Assembly: GCA_036504235.1 (NCBI GenBank)
Contig: DASXVN010000057.1
Coordinates: 1-56,792 of the forward strand
From: Zipacnadum sp036504235
Lineage (GTDB): Bacteria; Armatimonadota; Zipacnadia; Zipacnadales; Zipacnadaceae
Direction: 5' to 3'
DNA: 56,792 nucleotides
Made by a program: the position numbers and the translations under genes. A model generated the notes under the pieces. The model saw only the letters and a list, made by a program, of their open reading frames with translations. It had not been told where the DNA came from and made no database searches. This document shows positions 26,621-34,817 of this stretch, piece after piece (positions within the stretch are counted from its first letter, which is position 1; each line of letters opens with the position of its first letter).

Positions 26621-27606
26621 GCTACTTCTACCTACTGAGCGGAGCCGAGGAAGTGCGCGAACTGGCCGCGCTGGAGCTGTGGGCGCTCTCCGGGGTGGAG
26701 CCCGACCGCTGCTGTGGCGAGGGGCCGGTCGCCGTGGACGTCAGCGGCGCCGCCTATACCCGTTTCTGCGCGCGCACCCTGGCGACCGGCGCGACTCTGG
26801 AGGAGCTGATCGCGCAGACCGAGGCGCTGGCGCTGGCGCATGAGGGCTTCCGGATTGACGTGTTCTACCCCTCCCCGGCGGCCCCGGAGAGCATGCGCGT
26901 AATCGCCACGGCGGTCGCCGACTCCATCCTGGGCCGGCCCGACCTGAGTCATCCCCGGGTGCGCCTGGTGGTCGTTGCGCAGCAGGGTCACTGGCGGCTG
27001 GGCGAACTGGTCTCGGCGACCGTCCCCGACTGGCGGCAGTGGACGCCCCCGGTGGACTTCTCCGCCGCCCTGCCCGCGCAGATGTCCCGCGCGTTGGTCA
27101 ATATGGTCGCCGCCCCCGGCGATGTCCTACTCGATCCCTGCTGCGGCGCGGGCACCGTGGTCGGCCAGGCCGCCCGGCGCGGAGTGCGCGCGATTGGCGT
27201 GGAGATCAGCAAGAAGCTCGCGGGCCGCGCCGCCGAGTGCCTGCGCGGGACCACCGGCGCGCTGATCATCGCCGGCGACGGACGCCTGATCGGCGGCCGC
27301 TTTGATGCCGCGGTGGTGGACTTCCCCTACGGCCGCGCCACCACGGTCGCGCCCGACCTGTACCGCGACGTGCTGACGAACCTGCGCGGCCTGGTGCAGC
27401 GCGCGGTAGTGCTGACCGCCGCGCCCCTGGACGACCTCCTGGCCGAGACCGGCTTCCGCGTAGTCCGCGTGGCCCACGCCCGCGGCGGCCAGTTGGTCCG
27501 CCATGTGCATCTGGTGGCGGCGGACGGGGACGATAGGCCGGCGGTCCGCCGGAACTCCTACCGAGACACTCAGCGCGGCGGAAGACCGGATTCCCCCTCC
27601 CTTTAG
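26617..27606 (+). CDS. TRM11-like SAM-dependent methyltransferase, C-terminus made by a repeat
   Basis: 329 residues. SAM motif I is LLDPCCGAGTVVGQA (about 171-185). Motif IV is VDFPYGRA, a D-F-P-Y variant of the DPPY of N-methyltransferases. An N-terminal region of about 150 residues takes the place of a THUMP-like domain. TRM11 relatives methylate guanosine in tRNA. The last 25 residues or so are encoded by the 103-bp repeat (27529-27631), and the stop TAG lies in the loop of its CCCTCCCTTTAGGGAGGG palindrome. The original end of the protein was therefore probably lost or extended. It is the last gene of the HD-GYP operon. Confidence 0.82.
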   Translation: MSYFYLLSGAEEVRELAALELWALSGVEPDRCCGEGPVAVDVSGAAYTRFCARTLATGATLEELIAQTEALALAHEGFRIDVFYPSPAAPESMRVIATAVADSILGRPDLSHPRVRLVVVAQQGHWRLGELVSATVPDWRQWTPPVDFSAALPAQMSRALVNMVAAPGDVLLDPCCGAGTVVGQAARRGVRAIGVEISKKLAGRAAECLRGTTGALIIAGDGRLIGGRFDAAVVDFPYGRATTVAPDLYRDVLTNLRGLVQRAVVLTAAPLDDLLAETGFRVVRVAHARGGQLVRHVHLVAADGDDRPAVRRNSYRDTQRGGRPDSPSL

Positions 27607-27631
27607 GGAGGGGGTTAGGGGGTAGGGCCGT
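27529..27631. repeat. 103-bp direct repeat, left copy
   Basis: It is identical to 28087-28189 except at one position (A27554 against G28112). It contains a CCGGCGGTCCGCCGG palindrome and then family 1 module 1 in reverse orientation (CCCTCCCTTTAGGGAGGG followed by TAGGGCCGT). It encodes the last residues of the methyltransferase. The DUF559 start codon lies 2 bp beyond it. Confidence 0.95.
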
Positions 27632-27633
27632 CC

Positions 27634-28059
27634 ATGCAGAAGACTCCTCTCGACAACTCCGATATCGTGACCGGCAGCCATCCTCCGAAGTTGCGGGAGC
27701 AGGCCGTAGAGTTTCGTCGCAAGCTGACACCTGCGGAAAAGCAGCTCTGGGCCTCCCTGCAAGCTGGCCGCCTGGGTGGCCTTCATTTCCGTCGCCAGCA
27801 GGTGATCGACAAGTGCCTAGCGGATTTCTACTGCCATGCCGTCGGTATGGTCATCGAGGTGGACGGTGAGATTCACGACGGCCAACGGGAGCGAGACGCC
27901 GACCGCGACAGCTTCCTGCGAGGACGCGGTCTCCTGGTCATGAGGTTCAGCAATCGCCGGGTCATGAACGACCTACGAGCCGTATTGAGCGAGATTCAGG
28001 TCGCCGCCGCGGCTCGAATCGCCGCCGTAACGGCCCTACCCCCCTGCCCCCCTCCCTAG
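27634..28059 (+). CDS. DUF559 (Vsr-related) endonuclease-like protein
   Basis: 141 residues. The DUF559 core covers about 15-125: 'LREQAVEFRRKLTPAEKQLW', 'GLHFRRQQVIDKCLADFYC', 'VIEVDGEIHDGQ', 'RERDADRDSFLRGRGLLVMRF'. The acidic residues of IEVDG and the D-F-Y-C strand resemble the metal-binding core of very-short-patch-repair endonucleases. The C-terminus (VTALPPCPPP) is translated from a family 1 repeat, and the stop lies in that repeat's hairpin loop. The gene is enclosed by a 103-bp direct repeat on each side, and nothing else lies between them except the third repeat copy. No Shine-Dalgarno sequence is obvious, except the G-rich repeat end. See findings for a possible link to the repeats. 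Confidence 0.88.
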   Translation: MQKTPLDNSDIVTGSHPPKLREQAVEFRRKLTPAEKQLWASLQAGRLGGLHFRRQQVIDKCLADFYCHAVGMVIEVDGEIHDGQRERDADRDSFLRGRGLLVMRFSNRRVMNDLRAVLSEIQVAAAARIAAVTALPPCPPP

Positions 28060-28071
28060 AGGGAGGGGAAG
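28028..28071. repeat. Family 1 repeat at the DUF559 stop
   Basis: Forward-oriented module 1: TAACGGCCCTACCCCC, then CCCTCCCTAGAGGGAGGG. The DUF559 stop TAG is in the centre of the palindrome. It opposes the two reverse copies on either side, so the gene ends in an inverted arrangement. Confidence 0.9.
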
Positions 28072-28086
28072 TCGGGCAGGAGGTCA

Positions 28087-28189
28087 GACGATAGGCCGGC
28101 GGTCCGCCGGAGCTCCTACCGAGACACTCAGCGCGGCGGAAGACCGGATTCCCCCTCCCTTTAGGGAGGGGGTTAGGGGGTAGGGCCGT
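28087..28189. repeat. 103-bp direct repeat, right copy
   Basis: The same sequence as 27529-27631 with a single mismatch, 558 bp downstream. Recombination between the two copies would remove the DUF559 gene cleanly. The right copy is non-coding and lies upstream of the secreted glycoside-hydrolase-like gene. Confidence 0.95.
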
Positions 28190-28285
28190 TGCCTTTCGGG
28201 AACTCCTCACCCCCTCAGGGGTTAGACTAAAGGTACAGGCGCGAGCGCGCCTACACTTCTCTCTTCTCACCGCGAGGTGCGGCCC

Positions 28286-30520
28286 ATGCGCAACGGCTTC
28301 CTGTGGTCAACTCTTGGCGTGCTCCTGCTCGCGGCTCTGCTGGCCGCCCCGGGGGCGTCGGCCCAGAACCTGCTGGCCAACGGCGATTTCGCCAAAAGCG
28401 ACGGCAAAGGCGGTCCGGCGGGCTGGGGCTTCTACCCCCGCGAGGGCTTTGTCGGCGCCTCGGTGCGACTGGCGCCCAAGGCTTTCTCGGGCAAGCCCAG
28501 CGTGCTGATGACCACCCCGGACGAGACCCAGTCCCTGGGCTTGTACGCCCAACCGATGCCGGTCGCCGACCTGCCCGGCGAGGAAATTCTCTTCACCTGC
28601 TACTACCGCACTGAGGGCGCCGCGTCCACTTCCCTCTCGCTGGTCGGCTATCTGGATTCCTTCCTCTCCCAGGAGTGGAAGACTCCGTACCTCCAAAGCG
28701 AGACCCAAGTGCTGCCCCCGCAGAAAAACTGGACCCCCTTTGTCTGGCGCTTCCGCTGGGTGCCGGGCGTCCGCGAGTTGGTGCCGATGTTCCGCCTCAC
28801 CGGGGCCGGCAAGCTGTATCTGGCCGCGGCTGCGGCCCAGCCCTACCCCCCGCAAGTGGCCTGTAAGGTGGTCTACGGCGGCGCGGTGGAGGCGCTGCCC
28901 TCGCGTCGTCTCGTCCAGGTCGAAGTCACCAACCGGGACACGCGCGCCCACAACCTCCAGTTGAGTATCCTGGCTCAGGGCGAAAAGCGGAAAGTGGACA
29001 AGAGTTCTCCGTCCACCTCGTTGGCCGCGGGCCAGACCGCCTCTCTGCGTCTGAACTATGATTTCGACTACCGCCTGGCGCACGTGCTGACGCTGACGGT
29101 GCAGGATCCGGACAGCGGCATGATCTACGAACGGCGCGAGATCAGCACGCCCGGCTTGATCGAGGCCACCCTCGCCGCGCCGGCCTTCCGCAGCCAGCTC
29201 ATCGAGACCGTCCCCACGCCGCAACTGGTCGTCGTCGGCGCCACCAACGTGGTCCCTGCCCTACAGGCGAAACTCCAGGTGCAGGCCGAGCTGGTGGGCG
29301 TCGGCGGCGGGGCCTTCGCGCCGGTCGCGGGTACCGAGCCGCCCGCGTTCCGGCTGGCGCTGCCCACTCCCACCCTGATGGCCGGCGACCACGTGGTGCG
29401 CGTCTCGGCGCGGCTTCCCGGCGGCGAACAGGTCGTGGACCTGCCCCTCTCCCGTCTTTCCCCGGGCCTGTCGGCCGTGGCCTACGATGATAGCCTGCGC
29501 CTGTGGATGGGCAACCGGCGGATCTTTCCCCTGGGCTTGTACGGAATCAACACTCCGGAGGACGTGACGGCGGCCGCGGCGGCCGGCTTCAACTTCGTCA
29601 TCGCCTCCGCCCAGCGCGCCAGCTACGAAGTGAGCAAAGCCGCCCACGCCAGTAACCTGGCGGTGGTGATCTCCTCGACCTCCACCAACGAGGGATATTG
29701 GGAACACGAGCAGACCAAGTGGGGCTCCGACTCGGCCTGCCTGGGCTGGCTGCCCTATTCCCGGCCCGACGTGCGCAGCTACCCGGCCGATCAGGTCCTG
29801 GGCATGTACCACGAGTTCACCCGGCTCAGCCCCAACCATCCCGTGATCGAGCCGCTCGCCTCGCCCTCCCTGGCCGAGTACTACGCGGGCGCGGCCGACA
29901 TCCTGATGGCCTGGTCGCTGCCGGTGCCCAACTCCCCGCTGCGCGCCCTGGGGGAGATGGTGGACCGCCTGCGCGAGTACAGTCGGGGCCGCAAGCCGGT
30001 CTGGGCCGTCGTGCAGGCGATGGGGGGCGCGGCCTTCCGCGATGAGGCCACCGGCCCGCAGAAGACCGGGCGCTCGCCCTCCCCCGCGGAGATGGAGGCG
30101 CTGGCCTACGTGGCGCTGGTGCACGGGGCGGACGGCCTGGTCTGGTACACCTTCAACAGCTCTGAAGATACCGCCAACACTATGGCGCTGAGTAATCCCG
30201 ACATGTGGGCGGCCGTCACCGCCCTCCAGACGCGCCTGCGCTGGCTGCTGCCGGCGCTCCTGGATGGGCAGCGCGAGACGCTGCCGCCCGCGGCGGGAGG
30301 CGTGCTGGAGATGGCCCGCTGGCGCTATCAGGAGGCGGTCTACGTCTGCGCGGTCAACACCGGCGACCGGGGGTTAATCAGTCCCGTTCCGGTGGGGGCG
30401 CCCAACGCCACGGTGCAGGTGATGTTTGAGGATCGGGAAGTGAAGAGCGACGCCGACGGGGAAGTTCAGGACAGTTTCGCGCCCTTTGGGGTGCACGTCT
30501 ACTCCGTGGGCGGCAAGTAG
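28286..30520 (+). CDS. Secreted glycoside-hydrolase-like protein with N-terminal CBM-like domain
   Basis: About 744 residues from ATG 28286, with GAGGTG 7 nt upstream. It has a signal peptide (about 1-26, ending ASA-Q). The first domain opens 'NLLANGDFAKSDGKGGPAGW', the usual start of a carbohydrate-binding jellyroll (CBM4/9-like). Immunoglobulin-like strands come next. A TIM-barrel-like C-terminal half opens 'IFPLGLYGINTPEDVTAAAAAGFNFV', the layout of beta-galactosidase or GH-A-like enzymes. I could not assign catalytic Glu residues. It probably acts on polysaccharide outside the cell. It converges on the TPR gene, with 12 bp between the stops. Confidence 0.75.
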   Translation: MRNGFLWSTLGVLLLAALLAAPGASAQNLLANGDFAKSDGKGGPAGWGFYPREGFVGASVRLAPKAFSGKPSVLMTTPDETQSLGLYAQPMPVADLPGEEILFTCYYRTEGAASTSLSLVGYLDSFLSQEWKTPYLQSETQVLPPQKNWTPFVWRFRWVPGVRELVPMFRLTGAGKLYLAAAAAQPYPPQVACKVVYGGAVEALPSRRLVQVEVTNRDTRAHNLQLSILAQGEKRKVDKSSPSTSLAAGQTASLRLNYDFDYRLAHVLTLTVQDPDSGMIYERREISTPGLIEATLAAPAFRSQLIETVPTPQLVVVGATNVVPALQAKLQVQAELVGVGGGAFAPVAGTEPPAFRLALPTPTLMAGDHVVRVSARLPGGEQVVDLPLSRLSPGLSAVAYDDSLRLWMGNRRIFPLGLYGINTPEDVTAAAAAGFNFVIASAQRASYEVSKAAHASNLAVVISSTSTNEGYWEHEQTKWGSDSACLGWLPYSRPDVRSYPADQVLGMYHEFTRLSPNHPVIEPLASPSLAEYYAGAADILMAWSLPVPNSPLRALGEMVDRLREYSRGRKPVWAVVQAMGGAAFRDEATGPQKTGRSPSPAEMEALAYVALVHGADGLVWYTFNSSEDTANTMALSNPDMWAAVTALQTRLRWLLPALLDGQRETLPPAAGGVLEMARWRYQEAVYVCAVNTGDRGLISPVPVGAPNATVQVMFEDREVKSDADGEVQDSFAPFGVHVYSVGGK

Positions 30521-30532
30521 GGTCGCGGCCCC

Positions 30533-33403
30533 TTACGGGGCGACCGGCGGCGGCGCGCCGCGAGCCACCCCCCACTGCTGCACCGCCGGGTCCGAGGCGG
30601 GCAGCTTGTCGTGTACATACTGCGATAGAGGCCCCGCGTCCGGCAGGGCCTCCGCGGCCTGCTCCAGTGCGGCCACCAGCACCAGCAGGGGCAGCTTACC
30701 GGCCAGCCGCCACTCCTCCAGGCGGGCCAACGCCTCCGCCGGCGGGGCCCCCGCGACCAGCGCGCGACCCACTTCTCCGGCCGCCTCCTCGTAGCGCCCC
30801 AGGCCGGCCAGCGCCTCCGCCCGTTCCTGAGCGACCAGCGCCGAATCCAGGGGCGTCGCCGGCTCCAGGCGGGCCAGCGCTTCCTCCAGCCGCCCTTGCC
30901 GCCGCAGCAGCCGCGCCTGCAGCCCGGCCACTTCCGGCTCGTCTCGCACCACGAGGGGCAGAGTCTCCGCCGTCTGCAGGGCTAAGGCCAGCTCCCCGCG
31001 CTGCTCCTGCACCAGAGCCAGAGCATAGATGTCCCTCGCCGACCCGGCCGCGGCGCGGCAGGCATAGCTGCCCTCCGCCACCGCCAGCCGGTCAGTCGCC
31101 GCCAGCAACTCCACGCGCCGCCGCTGGTACTCCCAAGAACCACTAGGCGCGGCCAGCAGCGCCTCCAGCGCGCCTTCCACCGGCGCGGGCAGCGCAGTGG
31201 ACTGCGCCTCCGCCGCCCAGGCCAGCAACTCCGGGTCGGGAACCACGCGCGAAAAGTACTCCCCCGCCACCGCCAGCAGCCCCGCCTGATCGTGCGCGGC
31301 CGCGGCGCTCTGGGCGGCCCGCCGCAGGGCCGACTCGGCAGCGGCGGGGTGCAGCGAGGCCAACTGGTAGAGACTTAGCGCCCGCTGGGGCTCGCCGGCG
31401 CGCTCGGCCTCGCGGGCCGCCTGCAGCGCCAACTCCGGCCGACCCGGCGACACCTGCGCCAGCGCCTCCAGCTCCCGAGTCGCCCCGGAGAGACCGCCCT
31501 GCGCCTCATAAAGCTCCGTCAGACTGTCCAGCGCCAGCCCCGGGGCCAGGGCGGCGCGACGGGACGCGGGTGAGGCGATCAGGGCCAATAGCAGGTCCTG
31601 GGCCGGCTGGAACTGCCCACTCTGCCGGATGCTGGTCACCAACGCCGCATAGCCCTCCCCGGCCTCCGGCTCGGCGATCAGCCCCTGGCGCAGACAGGGC
31701 CAGGCCGCCACGGGATTCCCCTGAGCCGCCAGCAATTCCCCCATCTCCAGATTCAGTCCGCCGTGTACCGGCCAGCGCTGGAGCGCCCGGTCGAGCAGCG
31801 CCGCCGCCACCTCCGGCTGCCCGGTGCGGCGCAGCAGGCGCAGCCGCAGGGCCAGCAGGTCCGGGTCATTGGTCGTCCCCGCCCCGGCCAGCGCCGCGCT
31901 CGCCTCCCGGTAGCGTCCCTGCGCCAGGAGCAACTCCACCAGAGCCGTCGGGGTCCCGCCCGCAGCTACGCGCCGTCTTTCCACGGAGAGTTGATAGGGA
32001 GGGTTGCCGACCGCGACCGTCAGCCCGGCCAACAGCGCCAGCGCCCCCGAGGTCCGGGGTTCCGGCGGCTCGGCGAGCGACTCAGCCTGCTGCAGCGCCT
32101 CCCCGTAGTGCCCCGCCGTGGTCAGGTCGTGCGCGAGGTCCAGCCGCTGGTCCGCGCTCGCCGGGTCCCGGGCCAGCAGTCGCCGGCCCCAGCGCAGCGT
32201 TGCCTCGCCCTCCCCCAGCTCCCGACTGGCCTGCTGCGCCACCACCAGCGCTCCCGGCAACTCCGTGGCCTGCAGCGCCCGCTCCGCCGTAGCCCGGGCC
32301 GCCTCCGGCTGCCCCTTCGCCAGTTGCGTCTGGGCCAGGATCAGGAGCAACTCGGGGTCCGTGATCTGCTCGGGACGAATCTCCGCCAGCAGCCGCCCGG
32401 CCGCCGCCCGCTGCCCCTGAGCCAGCAGCGCCTGCCCGAGCAGCAAGGTCAGTTCCGGATCGTGCGGCGCCACCGCCAGCGCCGCCTGCAACTCGGACAC
32501 CGCCTCGGGATACTGTCGGTCGGTCAGGTAGGTGCGCGCTAGCTCGCGCCGGTAGACCAACCCGGCCTGCGGCCGGCTCAGGGTGATCAACTGCGCCAGC
32601 GCCTCCCGCTGCCCGGCGGCGTTCCGCCCGGCACGGGCGAGGCGCAGTTGCGTCTGCCACAGGTGCACGTCATTGGGGTGTCGGGCCAGCAGGCGGGAGA
32701 GGAAGGACTGCTGGTCCGCGGGGCGATCGAGGGCCTCATACAGGCGCAGCAACTCCCCCCAGGCCGGCTCAAAATCGGGGTCCAGATTGTACGCGGTGAG
32801 CAGCGCGTCCTGCGCGGCTTCGTAGCTCTGCCGCGCCAGGTACAGCCGCCCGAGCAGCACCCGGGGGCGAGCCTGATCGGGCCGCAGCCGGATGGCCTGC
32901 TCCAGGCTCTGGCGCGCCGCCTCGGTCTGCCCGCGGCCCGTCTGGGCGCGAGCCAGGCCCAGTTGCGTCAAGTAGTCGCCGGGGTACAGCACCCGCAGCC
33001 GGCGGAAGGTCGCCTCCGCCTCGGACCACTTGCGCTGAGCCAGGTAGACCTCGCCCAGCGTCAGCGCCGCCGCTTGGTGGTGCGGGTCCAGGTGCAGAGC
33101 CGTGCGGAGCGCCTCCTGGGCCGGAGCCAGCCGTCCCAGAGTATAGTTGCACCAGCCGATGCCGTACTGGGCCTGTGCGGAACGAGGGTCCAGCACCGCC
33201 GCCTGCCGATAGGCCTGCAGCGCGGAGGCGTACTGGGCGAGCGCGGCGCGCTGGTTGCCGACCGCCAGCCGCTCGGCGGCCGTGCCCGGAACCTGCGCCC
33301 TCGCCGGACCAACCAGCAACACCAGACAGGCAGCCAGCCCCGCGACGGTCAGTGTCGCCAGGCGCCTTCCCGACCCTCCGCGTTTCCTCCCGGTGCCTCC
33401 CAC
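30533..33403 (-). CDS. Large secreted TPR-repeat protein
   Basis: 956 residues. A signal peptide or anchor (about 15-37, ending ARA-Q) precedes TPR-type helical repeats over nearly the entire length (for example 'AQYGIGWCNYTLGRLAPAQEALRTALHLDP', 'AALTLGEVYLAQRKWSEAEATFRRL'). The C-terminal part is Ala/Leu/Glu rich with weaker repeats. No enzyme domain is visible. TPR proteins of this size act as scaffolds for export or envelope assembly. hisI is immediately upstream on the same strand (18 bp), which is probably accidental neighbourhood. Confidence 0.85.
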   Translation of the reverse strand: MGGTGRKRGGSGRRLATLTVAGLAACLVLLVGPARAQVPGTAAERLAVGNQRAALAQYASALQAYRQAAVLDPRSAQAQYGIGWCNYTLGRLAPAQEALRTALHLDPHHQAAALTLGEVYLAQRKWSEAEATFRRLRVLYPGDYLTQLGLARAQTGRGQTEAARQSLEQAIRLRPDQARPRVLLGRLYLARQSYEAAQDALLTAYNLDPDFEPAWGELLRLYEALDRPADQQSFLSRLLARHPNDVHLWQTQLRLARAGRNAAGQREALAQLITLSRPQAGLVYRRELARTYLTDRQYPEAVSELQAALAVAPHDPELTLLLGQALLAQGQRAAAGRLLAEIRPEQITDPELLLILAQTQLAKGQPEAARATAERALQATELPGALVVAQQASRELGEGEATLRWGRRLLARDPASADQRLDLAHDLTTAGHYGEALQQAESLAEPPEPRTSGALALLAGLTVAVGNPPYQLSVERRRVAAGGTPTALVELLLAQGRYREASAALAGAGTTNDPDLLALRLRLLRRTGQPEVAAALLDRALQRWPVHGGLNLEMGELLAAQGNPVAAWPCLRQGLIAEPEAGEGYAALVTSIRQSGQFQPAQDLLLALIASPASRRAALAPGLALDSLTELYEAQGGLSGATRELEALAQVSPGRPELALQAAREAERAGEPQRALSLYQLASLHPAAAESALRRAAQSAAAAHDQAGLLAVAGEYFSRVVPDPELLAWAAEAQSTALPAPVEGALEALLAAPSGSWEYQRRRVELLAATDRLAVAEGSYACRAAAGSARDIYALALVQEQRGELALALQTAETLPLVVRDEPEVAGLQARLLRRQGRLEEALARLEPATPLDSALVAQERAEALAGLGRYEEAAGEVGRALVAGAPPAEALARLEEWRLAGKLPLLVLVAALEQAAEALPDAGPLSQYVHDKLPASDPAVQQWGVARGAPPPVAP

Positions 33404-33421
33404 GCGCTGCTCACTGCCCCT

Positions 33422-33799
33422 TTACTTGCCGTACTTCTCGTTGGGATCAAAGACCTGCTCGCTGCACAGCTCCCACTGTCCCTCGCGCAGTTCGCGGTAG
33501 AAACAGCTCCGGTAGCCGGCGTGGCAGGCGGCGCCTACCTGCTCGGCGCCCACCAGTAGGCAGTCGCCATCGCAGTCCAGCCGCAGCCACTTGACGTTCT
33601 GGAAGTGCCCGCTGGTCTCGCCCTTGATCCAGAACTTCTGCCGCGAGCGGCTCCAGAAGGTGGCGTGCCCCGTCTCCACGGTGGCCTGGAAGGACTCGGC
33701 GTTCATGTAACCGACCATGAGCACCTCGTTGGTCTGGTAATCCACTACGACCGCCGGGATCAGTCCCTGGCTGTCGAATTTCAGATCGGAAAGCTCCAC
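33422..33799 (-). CDS. hisI: Phosphoribosyl-AMP cyclohydrolase
   Basis: 125 residues from GTG 33799, with AGGAGA 8 nt upstream. It carries the family motifs 'VLMVGYMNAESFQAT', 'WSRSRQKFWIKGETSGH', 'DCDGDCLL' (metal-binding) and 'ACHAGYRSCFYR' (zinc Cys). It catalyses the third step of histidine biosynthesis, opening the ring of phosphoribosyl-AMP. It is the single-domain form, with no HisE part fused. No other his biosynthesis gene lies nearby. Confidence 0.95.
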   Translation of the reverse strand: MELSDLKFDSQGLIPAVVVDYQTNEVLMVGYMNAESFQATVETGHATFWSRSRQKFWIKGETSGHFQNVKWLRLDCDGDCLLVGAEQVGAACHAGYRSCFYRELREGQWELCSEQVFDPNEKYGK

Positions 33800-33851
33800 T
33801 GTTATCGTCTCCTGTCGTCGGGGGCGGCCCCCGGGTTGTGTTAAGAAACGG

Positions 33852-33874
33852 TAGGACAGGCGTCTCGCCTGTCA
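33852..33874. repeat. Family 2 palindrome
   Basis: TAGGACAGGCGTCTCGCC followed by TGTCA: a single copy of the repeat found twice at 11850-11901. The two arm bases that differ from those copies (A for G, T for C) compensate each other and keep the stem. Confidence 0.85.
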
Positions 33875-34020
33875 GGGGTGGCGTCTGAACCTGCGGTTGC
33901 CGGCGCGGTCGGGAAGCCCTTGGCCGTCCTCCGCAATTTTTCTCAACACGGCCCGCGCCGCCCCGCCTGCTTGCCCCTCAGGATAGCAGGAACCTCCCCC
34001 CGGAGGCAAGTCCGCGTGGT

Positions 34021-34049
34021 TTGACACCCCTGCACCCCCTGAGTATACT
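34021..34049 (+). promoter_or_regulatory. Consensus sigma70 promoter
   Basis: TTGACA (34021-34026) and TATACT (34044-34049) are 17 bp apart. This is the best promoter match in the window. It should start transcription about 57 nt before the membrane protein gene. Confidence 0.9.
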
Positions 34050-34113
34050 AGACGCTCAAACGGGGCCCCGAGCGGTCCCGTGGCTTGCTTGCGTCTTTCC
34101 TTGAGGGGATTAC

Positions 34114-34692
34114 ATGAGACCCGACCATCCACACTACGAGACCATTCAGCAGGTCAACCGGCACCTGCACCAAATGCTGGTTTTCTGGGGGTTGATCCCC
34201 CTCGGAGTCGCCCTGATCGTAACCATCGTGTTGTCCTTGCTGCGCGGCGGGGCGGAGAGCGGCGTGCCGGAGCAGTTAGCCCTGGGCTTTAAGGGCGTCA
34301 TGGCCGCGGGCGGCGCGCTCTTTCTGATCGGTTTCTGGCTGGACGGCCGCTGGACCGAGTGCCAGCGCCTGGCCCAGATGGTCTACACGGCCGCCGGCGG
34401 CAACGGCTCGCGCCCCAGCAGATCCCAACTCGCCGCCCAGGCGGACCTGGTCATGCACAGCCTCATGGTCTCGACCAAGGCCCTCACCGTGGTCGGCCTG
34501 CTCATTGGCCTGGCCGCCGTTTTGGGCGCCGCCGCCGGGCTGAGATTCGGATATGGCGCTCAGATCTTCCTGCTGGCCCTGGCCTTCCAGGTATTCATCT
34601 TCTCCCGGCATCCCTACTATCGGGAAGTCATGCTCGCCGCCCTCAACGGCGAACTGGAGCGAGAAGAACCGGAGCCGAAGAAAGGGAAGTAG
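34114..34692 (+). CDS. Integral membrane protein of unknown function
   Basis: 192 residues with about four membrane segments (about 22-43, 60-78, 122-145, 147-165). A soluble loop of about 45 residues lies in the middle, and the tail is charged (EREEPEPKKGK). I do not recognise the family. It has a consensus promoter of its own, and GAGGGG precedes the ATG. hisS follows 125 bp later, with a family 3 repeat in between. Confidence 0.75.
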   Translation: MRPDHPHYETIQQVNRHLHQMLVFWGLIPLGVALIVTIVLSLLRGGAESGVPEQLALGFKGVMAAGGALFLIGFWLDGRWTECQRLAQMVYTAAGGNGSRPSRSQLAAQADLVMHSLMVSTKALTVVGLLIGLAAVLGAAAGLRFGYGAQIFLLALAFQVFIFSRHPYYREVMLAALNGELEREEPEPKKGK

Positions 34693-34710
34693 GGACGCGG
34701 TTCTGGCCCG

Positions 34711-34755
34711 TGTAGGGGCGCGTTTCGTGCCGTCGGCGGCGCGACCCACGCCCGC
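34711..34755. repeat. Family 3 palindrome-like repeat
   Basis: TGTAGGGGCGCGTTTCGTG and a partly complementary arm GCGACCCACGCCC. It is a degenerate member of the TGTAGGGG family between two genes. Confidence 0.55.
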
Positions 34756-34817
34756 TCGCGACGTTCTGCCCTTCACAGCGACCGGGCCGCCCGCTAACCG
34801 CCCCTCCAGGAGAGAAC

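Larger units (their letters stand above)
33800..34113. other. Intergenic region between hisI and the membrane protein gene
   Basis: 314 bp. It holds a family 2 palindrome (33852-33874) and a textbook promoter (34021-34049). Between these, about 33880-34015 is C-rich sequence with nothing I recognise. No open frame looks coding. Confidence 0.8.

Noticed and set aside
27529..28189. Classical insertion sequence
   Set aside because: No transposase or terminal inverted repeats; the enclosed gene is DUF559, and the flanks are direct repeats.
30667..32542. Pro/Arg-rich plus-strand open frames opposite the TPR gene
   Set aside because: Low-complexity shadows of the Ala/Leu-rich TPR coding sequence, without start signals.
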